Shown here piece after piece: positions 58,276 to 64,000 of a stretch of 64,000 nucleotides of DNA. The notes below the pieces were generated by a model. That model did no database searches and had not been told where the DNA came from. It was given only the letters and a program-made list of their open reading frames with translations. The stretch's first letter is position 1; every line of letters begins with the position of its first letter. The position numbers and the translations under genes were made by a program. This DNA is from Mixophyes australis (lineage: Eukaryota; Chordata; Amphibia; Anura; Limnodynastidae), in NCBI GenBank assembly GCA_036250195.1, contig JAVHZZ010000004.1, forward strand, positions 322,550,628 to 322,614,627, in the 5' to 3' direction.

Positions 58276-59200
58276 TTCACTTTTCTGCCCTATCTCCTCC
58301 TGTCTATCCTGCCTATTTCCAGAACCACATTTTTATTGTCGACCCTTCGTGTGCTTATACACATGTATCCTGCTGCAGGCCACATGTGTAGGGTTGTTCA
58401 CCTTAGGGAGTTGTCAACCCATCCCCCACTAGTAATAAGCCTGTGATCCTCCTTGTCCTTTGCGAGGAACTGCAGATGCAGTGAACATTTATCTAGGAAA
58501 AAATATTTTAATAAGTAGTCAATGAATTTATGGTAGTTCTGCAAACTTTGCATGTTCTTCGTTCGGTCTTTAGTAGTTTCTTGTCACAAACTGTGCAGTT
58601 CTTTGGCTTTGCTAGTGGGAATGATTCATGATGCTCATCGTCAGGTCTGGATTCAACAATAATTTCTGTGATTATCAGAGGTTCAGTGGTTCCCTTTTGG
58701 AGAGACAACAGTCGAGTGTTAGTAACTTCTTAATCAGCCATATAATTCGTTTTATTATCACATATACAATCAACAGGAGTGCCAAACCCCTTGTTACTAA
58801 CGCCAATATTCTTGATATTCAGCATGAATCATTACTGACTTTGCAGATGAGGTTATGCATCTGCACAAAGGCATTTTCAGAGCTTACTCCCCTATGAGTA
58901 CAAATTGTTGAGCATTCTTTCCCCTTCTGTTCTCATAGTGGCATAGGCAATTTGTCACTTCATTGTCTGTTTCACACTGGGTTAGGGAGGCCTTGATACC
59001 AACTTCAGTCACAACTATTCAGGCAAGACATATCAATATCAAGACAGTACATTTCTATTTATCAGGACAAGATTCCCCTGATTTAAAGACTTTGCAGTGT
59101 GATGCGTGAATCCAGTCTACTTCCTTCAGCTTCTACGGTAGTGTCTTATGTGTGTGCCTTCACTTACATCACTGACAGTTTGGTGAACAGTGCCCTGATA
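58276..59200 (-). mobile_element. Endogenous retrovirus 2, region between RNase H and LTR
   Basis: Integrase and env should lie here but are not recognisable. The minus frame 58708-58508 has a CTVC...CKVC double-cysteine pattern after FPLAKPK, resembling the C-terminal Zn-binding tail of piggyBac transposases, at low confidence. A Myb-like fragment in plus orientation (58858-58992) lies inside, so the interval is composite. Confidence 0.35.
58858..58992 (+). pseudogene. Inverted duplicate of Harbinger Myb-like gene fragment
   Basis: TTTTCAGAGCTTACTCCCCT to CACTGGGTTAGGGAGG is the reverse complement of 56810-56935, with a few differences (for example TTCTCATAG versus TTCTCACAG). In both places the Myb-like reading contains TKAFSELTPL. 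This is a second, oppositely oriented copy about 2 kb away. Confidence 0.8.
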
Positions 59201-59203
59201 TAT

Positions 59204-59900
59204 TCAGCTTCTTGTGCTGACATGTGACTTGGTAGAGTCTGTTGAATTACTATTTTTGTATATGTGGCTATAGCACATCCTGTATGAGGAACACCATCCA
59301 TGTATTAGCATGAACCATCTACAAAAAAGGGTGATGTCTGCATCTGGTAATGGTGTATCTTTAATGTCAGATAAAACCAGAGATTGTCGTTTCATTAGTT
59401 TCTGAACATTAATGTTCAGAAAATGTTCAGAAAAATGTTGTGTGTATATTTTTTTCTTCTTGTTCAAACTGGAATTACCCCAGATCTCTAGGGGAACCCT
59501 GTTGTGTCCTCCCATCTTTTGAAACATGCAAAAATAATGTAGCCGGATTCAACATTGTGCACTATTTAAGTGTAACATTGCTGGGAGTTAGTAGTGCTAT
59601 TTCATAATTAGTAAGTCTGGCTGGTGACAAATGTTTTGTCTGTGCTTGGTTGAGAATTTCTGTTACTGCATATGGTACCATTAATGCAACTGTGTGTCCT
59701 CGCACAATATCTATACTCATTTCGAACACTAGAGCAGCTGCAGCTACTGCTTTTATGCAGGTGGGTGCTACTCGTATGATTGGGTCTAATTGTACAAAGT
59801 AGTATGCAAGTGGCCTCTGTTTGCAACCAAGTATCTGTGTCAGTACCTCTTGTGCATGTGCACTGACTTCATGACAAAATAATGTGAAAGGCTTTGTCAT
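59204..59900 (-). pseudogene. pol: Endogenous retrovirus 2 RT connection and RNase H remnant
   Basis: The minus frame 59900-59562 reads KPFTLFCHE, LGCKQRPLAYYFVQLDPI and TKHLSPARLTNYEIALL, the connection region between RT and RNase H of gamma/epsilon-type retroviruses. The frame 59527-59204 starts the RNase H domain with DTPLPDADITLF, and then loses frame at the first catalytic region. The RNase H end and all of integrase are missing downstream. Inactive. Confidence 0.8.
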
Positions 59901-60469
59901 AATCTGGCAAAGTCAGTGCTGGTTCTGAGGCTACTTCAGTTTAAAATTGGTTAAACATTTGGTTCTGCTCAGAGGAGAGTGTAAATGGCTTGCTATCATC
60001 CAGAAGTGCTAATGCAGTAGCATGGATAATAGCTCATAAAGTCTTAAGTATTTTTTTTCATTCATGTACAGACACTGAATTCCCACTAATGCATTACCAT
60101 ACCCAATATACAAAGAAGTATTTACAGTATATGACTATTAGAGTACAGTGAATAAGGGCAGTGAATGTGTTTACAACACTGATTGACTCAAAACTATTAT
60201 GAGGATAAAGATAAAAAGCTTTTGTTATCTACCATAATTTGACATTACATTGCATTACTTTCTTTCAAACCATCTAATATAAAATTTGGTTAAAAAAAAC
60301 AAACCAAAAAACAATTTCATATTCAACTATGTTAGTCCGTTTTTCCTTCTTTGTTCAAATACATACTTTCTACAACATACAGACAAACCACCAAGTTCAT
60401 GCATTTGCTATGCAAATAGCCCGTAAAGTCTAATATCTCTTTCCAAAGCACAGTAGTCATTACTCAGGA
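59901..60469. other. Unassigned stretch within retrovirus 2 interval
   Basis: RT finger/palm coding would be expected here on the minus strand but no YxDD box or other RT motif is visible. AT-rich and probably non-retroviral insertion. Confidence 0.3.
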
Positions 60470-60699
60470 GAGTTTACATTATTTAAAACCTTTATTAGTG
60501 TCTGCTTATGTTTTTTGTGGCTGTGGACCAAAGCATTTTGCAAACTTCTATTTATTGGGAGTTGGATAAAGTCAATCTGGATTGCCTAAAGGATCTCTCT
60601 TTGTAGCTGGAGACCTTTGGTAAAGAAAAAAAACCTTTTGCATATTGATTAACATTTATTCATTAGGTATTACAGTAACTGTCATTAATTCACATTTCC
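60470..60699 (-). pseudogene. pol: Retroviral integrase-region fragment, out of order
   Basis: Closely similar to two separate parts of retrovirus 1: ATTTTGCAAACTTCTATTTATTG and AATCTGGATTGCCT correspond to 33190-33260, and TTTGCATATTGATTAACATTT correspond to 33560-33620, with the roughly 300 bp between them deleted. On the minus strand it lies upstream of the RT remnant, the wrong order for one provirus, so it comes from a rearrangement or a second copy. Confidence 0.6.
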
Positions 60700-61147
60700 A
60701 CCGAGAAATCCCCCCAGCACACTGCTATAGCAGCAAAAGACCTGCCATTTCTACTGCAAAGAAAGATGCAAAATTTTTAGTTGCACACATTTGCAAATGT
60801 ATGTTAAAGCCACCCGCCACACCATGGCGCTTTTGCTAATAGAGTGGTCCTAACTCAAAACAGTGAGAGTCCCATATATTTAAGCCATACATTTATGTGT
60901 TTTTAAATTGAGAGCTACCTACCAAGATGTACCCCAGAAGCCTCTAAACAGCAATTCAGAGTCTGCACTCCACTTTAGCTACTGACACCAACATGCCTCT
61001 CAGACAAATACAGAAGTGGAAGTTGCTCAATCAATTTATAGGCTCATAGTAGGTGCTTGAAAGGGTGGGGTTATCTTAAAAGGAACAAACACACAGAGAA
61101 ATCCCCCAGCACACTGCTATATCCAGCAAAAGACCTGCCATTTCTAC
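60700..61147. mobile_element. 448-bp element with 14-bp TSD and 52-bp terminal direct repeats
   Basis: Flanked by TAATTCACATTTCC on both sides (60686-60699 and 61148-61161). The two ends are direct repeats of about 52 bp: GAGAAATCCCCCCAGCACAC at 60703 and GAGAAATCCCCCAGCACACT at 61096, both running to GACCTGCCATTTCTAC. The centre includes CCGCCACACCATGGCGC. A TSD of this length suits LINE-driven (SINE-like) insertion; the duplicated ends are unusual. Family not recognised. Confidence 0.7.
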
Positions 61148-61314
61148 TAATTCACATTTCCCAAACAGTGCGTGTTGCTGCATGTAACATGCTTATCAGT
61201 ATCAGTACACGATTATCAGATAACCAGTAATCAGTTTTGTGCAGTGAACAGTTGCTAATAAGACACTTGTTTGTGTGTTTCTCTGTGTAGCTTAACTGTG
61301 ACATAATGCGTTCT

Positions 61315-61388
61315 ATGTTATGAAAATGGGATTTGCGGAAACTAAAGAACATGTTCTTTAGTTTCCGCAAATCCCATTTTCATAACAT
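61315..61388. repeat. Perfect 74-bp palindrome
   Basis: Two 37-bp arms with no spacer: ATGTTATGAAAATGGGATTT... meets its exact complement at AAGAACA|TGTTCTT. The right arm is followed by GGAACATCCCTA, which resembles an hAT-like end (complement TAGGGATGTTCC), as at 9449; the left arm has no such end. Confidence 0.95.
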
Positions 61389-61538
61389 GGAACATCCCTA
61401 ATCTCACAAACAAGGAATGTCAAAGTGGCGTGACCTGGGCGAGTGTTTAAAGCCACTCTTTTCTCATCATCACCTAGTACAGCCCACTTGAATGACTCTG
61501 ATTGTATCTTCCTGGTTTTTAATCATTTCATCACACAG

Positions 61539-61962
61539 TGTTATGTACTTGCCCTTAGATTTGCCCTCATTCAAGATGGCCGTGATTGCCTCATAAAGTT
61601 TCCATCTTGGATCTCTGTTATGAACTTGCCCTTACAATAGCCCTTATTCAAGATGGCCAGGACTGTCTCATGAAGATTCCATCTTGGATCCCATTTCCTG
61701 TTTGGGCCTAAAAAAGGCACTTCCTGTTATGAAGCCTTTGCACGAGTTTTGTGTTTGTATCTGACCCAGATGCTTCCACAGAACCTTGCTTCCTTGTGAT
61801 TTGGACTACAAGTACTTGATACTTCCACCAGACCTTTATCCTCTTGTGACTTTGGAATTTATTTGTTGGACACTGGAGATTTAATTATATACCAAAATAA
61901 ATTCTGTTTAGTCCAGAAATACCTGGCTATTGGGTTCCGTTTGTGATACCAGAAGTGTGACA
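61539..61962 (+). mobile_element. Solo LTR with 5-bp target duplication
   Basis: Starts TGTTATGTACTTGCCC and ends CCAGAAGTGTGACA, giving TGT...ACA termini. Flanked by CACAG on both sides (61534-61538 and 61963-61967). AATAAATTC lies near 61904, as expected for R. The first 154 bp are two tandem 77-bp units (starts 61539 and 61616, each with TTCAAGATGGCC and TTCCATCTTGGATC), typical of duplicated U3 enhancer repeats. No internal coding remains, so it arose by LTR-LTR recombination. Orientation inferred from AATAAA. Confidence 0.8.
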
Positions 61963-61974
61963 CACAGCTCTCAA

Positions 61975-62634
61975 TAGGTTCCAGGCATTCAGCCATTTTG
62001 AAAGCAACACTGCTCCTCTCATTAATCAGAGTACTCTCATTAGACACCTCGCATTGTGTCTGCAAATCACTCAGCATTTTCTCAACAGAATCTCCCATCA
62101 CCAAATATTCACACATATTTTTATTTTTTTTGAAAGTACAAATATATTCACTTAAACAAGTCTTGCTCACAGATGGCATTTTATATTGTAACATTTCTTT
62201 AAGGGCATAACAAACCCTAATCATTTCTGCGAACATTCATCAGTGCCATGTTCACACAGATTAAAACCACTTGTAATATATGCATGTAAAAGCTCACTCC
62301 CACCTTCCTCTTTTAACTTACAGAGAAAGCTATTTTTCTCAAATTCACAGACAACATTATTTTGTTCAAATACAGAAACGGCTTGTTGGACCCCAGCAAG
62401 CTGGAGGTCAGTGTTTTCTCCTGATACTATCTGTACATTATTTACAGTTTTGTCAGTCCGTTGATTCGGGTAGCGACGGACCAAAGATTTAAAAAAAATT
62501 GTTTTGCTTCTCTTCAAAAGCTTACAATTAAGCAATTCAGATATTACATTTACAAATGTACAACTTTTTCTACCTTGAAATGTCTCTTGTAAAATGGACA
62601 AAACAGAGAAACAGTGTGATTTAAACCAAATCAC
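61975..62634 (-). pseudogene. Unrecognised minus-strand frames, possible retroviral gag/pro region
   Basis: Two overlapping minus frames (62634-62221 and 62236-61975) together span about 220 codons, longer than expected for AT-rich non-coding DNA here. Lys- and Cys-rich, no zinc knuckle or protease motif seen. They lie upstream of the RT remnant on the same strand, so gag or a gag-pro spacer of retrovirus 2 is possible. Confidence 0.3.
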
Positions 62635-62639
62635 ACCTC

Positions 62640-64000
62640 TCCCTTACAGAGCGCTGAGACAGAGAAAAAACAGCGTGATTATTTTTTCAACTTATCATGG
62701 ATCTCCCTCACACGCAGTAAGACGGAGACAAAAACTCAATTATAGAAAAATAAAAATTAACTGATATCTTTGAACCTAATGCTGTGGAACTACAAGTCCC
62801 AGCATTAAACTAAATACTAATCAGCATAATCAGACAAAGTCCTTCTCCAAGATTTCTTTCACACTAAAGTCTTTTACACAAATTCTCTACAATTCACACA
62901 TATCTTTTGGATCAGTTTTTGAACAGTTGATTTATCATTCATCATCCAGCTTCTGATGCATTTAGCATATCCACATATATTGCGACTTTCCAGATCTCTT
63001 AACTTTCCTGTGCCACCTCAAACAATCTTTTGGAGTTTGGTCTCAATACCCCTTTTGTTCTTGTCGCATTACCACTTGCAACACCTTTGTTTCTCCATCC
63101 ACACATATCAATTCCTTTTTTAGCTATCCCCGCTTTCTTGAAAAATTCCAGCAGACCTACTCCCCCATTTCCTAAAATCTTTGCGCTTCATGTCTATGAG
63201 GGAGCTGCTGTCATTTTTCTGTTTACTATCTATATTTCCCATATTGACAGTATTCTGTTAAGTCCAAATAGATACTCTGATCTAGTTTCTGTGGGTTGTC
63301 CTAGTAGTGGATGCCCCGTTCTGTGGACTCCTTGTAGTGGATGTCCGTGCAAAATAGCTTCTTTGACAGTATCTAGAATGAAGGCCTTTGGAATTCTTCT
63401 AAACATTGGGCAGATTACAGAATCTCCCTTCTTTTGTTATATTTCTGGGGTGGTGTCTAAAGTGTTCACCCAATGTTCAAAACAGTAACTCTCTAATTCC
63501 CTCTATTCCATTATGCGCTTTCCAAAAGATGTATATTATACCCAAAATAACCAAAAAATCACTATTACAAAATATAGGGATTCTATGTCCATCTTCTTTG
63601 TTAGTATTTAGATATTGGGAAACTAACTGTCAACAAGTTATTGTTCGGACAAAGACAACCCTCCGGCCTCTGTAGCTTGTTTCACGAGTACCAAGAGAAA
63701 ACCAAGAAAACGCGAAGGACCCTGACTAGACATAATGGGCGACTTTCTCAACACTTCATCATACAATAGGCACAAACAAATGCACTCAAAATTCACTCAT
63801 CTTTCAAAAACTAATTAACAATACAATTAAAGCAAACAAATTGGATTAGTACTGTATTATAATAATCAGAGTATACTTGAGACTCACAAATTTGCGTGCC
63901 AGGTGCCTCAGACAGACATGTGGTGACCCAGAATAGGAAGACCAATGAGTAGAAATCTCTACTCACCACTGATTTGTTGGGGTTCAATGTCCAAGGAAAC
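62640..64000 (-). mobile_element. Possible 5' leader and gag start of retrovirus 2, runs off window
   Basis: On the minus strand the right edge reads AGTGGTGAGTAGAGATTTC, a splice-donor-like signal, followed by an AT-rich leader. An ATG context near 63740 then starts a short hydrophobic reading, after which broken frames continue to about 62900. The arrangement is compatible with a retroviral leader plus gag, but no gag motif is secure. The 5' LTR would lie beyond 64000. Confidence 0.25.

Noticed and set aside
58858..58992. Initially read on the minus strand as a cysteine-rich retroviral env ectodomain
   Set aside because: The same sequence occurs inverted at 56810-56935 inside the Myb-like gene, and the plus-strand Myb-like reading is the coherent one.
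61925..61965. GTGATACCAGAAGTGTGACA as a primer-binding site after an LTR
   Set aside because: The flanking CACAG duplication shows that this sequence is the LTR's own right end, so the element is a solo LTR.
61859..61975. C-terminal part of the 125-codon minus frame as coding
   Set aside because: This portion lies inside the solo LTR at 61539-61962, so it is a chance read-through.
1..64000. CRISPR arrays, operons, bacterial promoters and ribosome binding sites
   Set aside because: Composition and repeat content are those of a vertebrate nuclear genome; the tandem arrays lack spacer structure.

Overview
The window reads as intergenic or intronic DNA from a repeat-rich vertebrate nuclear genome, most probably a frog or toad. 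The grounds are low GC, no dense long ORFs, many short foldback (MITE) elements, CR1/L2-type LINE 3' ends with GATGAT tails, and endogenous retrovirus, Ty3/gypsy, L1, hAT and PIF/Harbinger remains. The species call is inference from repeat style. I found no host protein-coding gene, tRNA, rRNA or CRISPR array. Every recognisable coding region belongs to a transposable element and nearly all are broken.

Layout. 0-5 kb: a 100/104-bp minisatellite beside an hAT-like terminus, then two LINE 3' ends. 5-16.7 kb: AT-rich sequence with foldback MITEs, a small hAT-like element, an interrupted large foldback, and a LINE split by a 1.6-kb element carrying two tandem arrays. 16.7-22.6 kb: an hAT-like element containing a complete LTR retrotransposon whose pol order is protease, integrase, reverse transcriptase, RNase H, the Gmr1-type order. 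22.6-30.6 kb: nested Harbinger-type MITEs and unassigned AT-rich sequence. 30.6-33.7 kb: a minus-strand endogenous retrovirus 3' half (integrase, env, LTR) joined to a LINE tail. 34-42 kb: MITEs and unassigned DNA. 42-45.7 kb: two hAT-type elements with perfect 8-bp target duplications, one filled by a large minisatellite.

45.8-49.2 kb: a second, internally deleted element of the same Gmr1-like kind. 49.5-51.3 kb: an L1 ORF2 fragment, MITE fragments and a decayed gypsy integrase. 55.2-57.8 kb: a decayed PIF/Harbinger element with convergent transposase and Myb-like genes. 57.8-64 kb: a second minus-strand endogenous retrovirus (LTR, RNase H, reverse transcriptase, possible gag and leader running off the window), cut up by a 448-bp element with a 14-bp target duplication, a solo LTR with a 5-bp target duplication, and next to a perfect 74-bp palindrome.

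The genes do not form a host pathway. The region is best read as layered insertions. Within each autonomous element the parts do belong together: gag, protease, integrase, RT and RNase H in the LTR elements, transposase plus Myb-like DNA-binding protein in the Harbinger element. Boundaries given to the base are those I could anchor on terminal repeats or target duplications; others are approximate.
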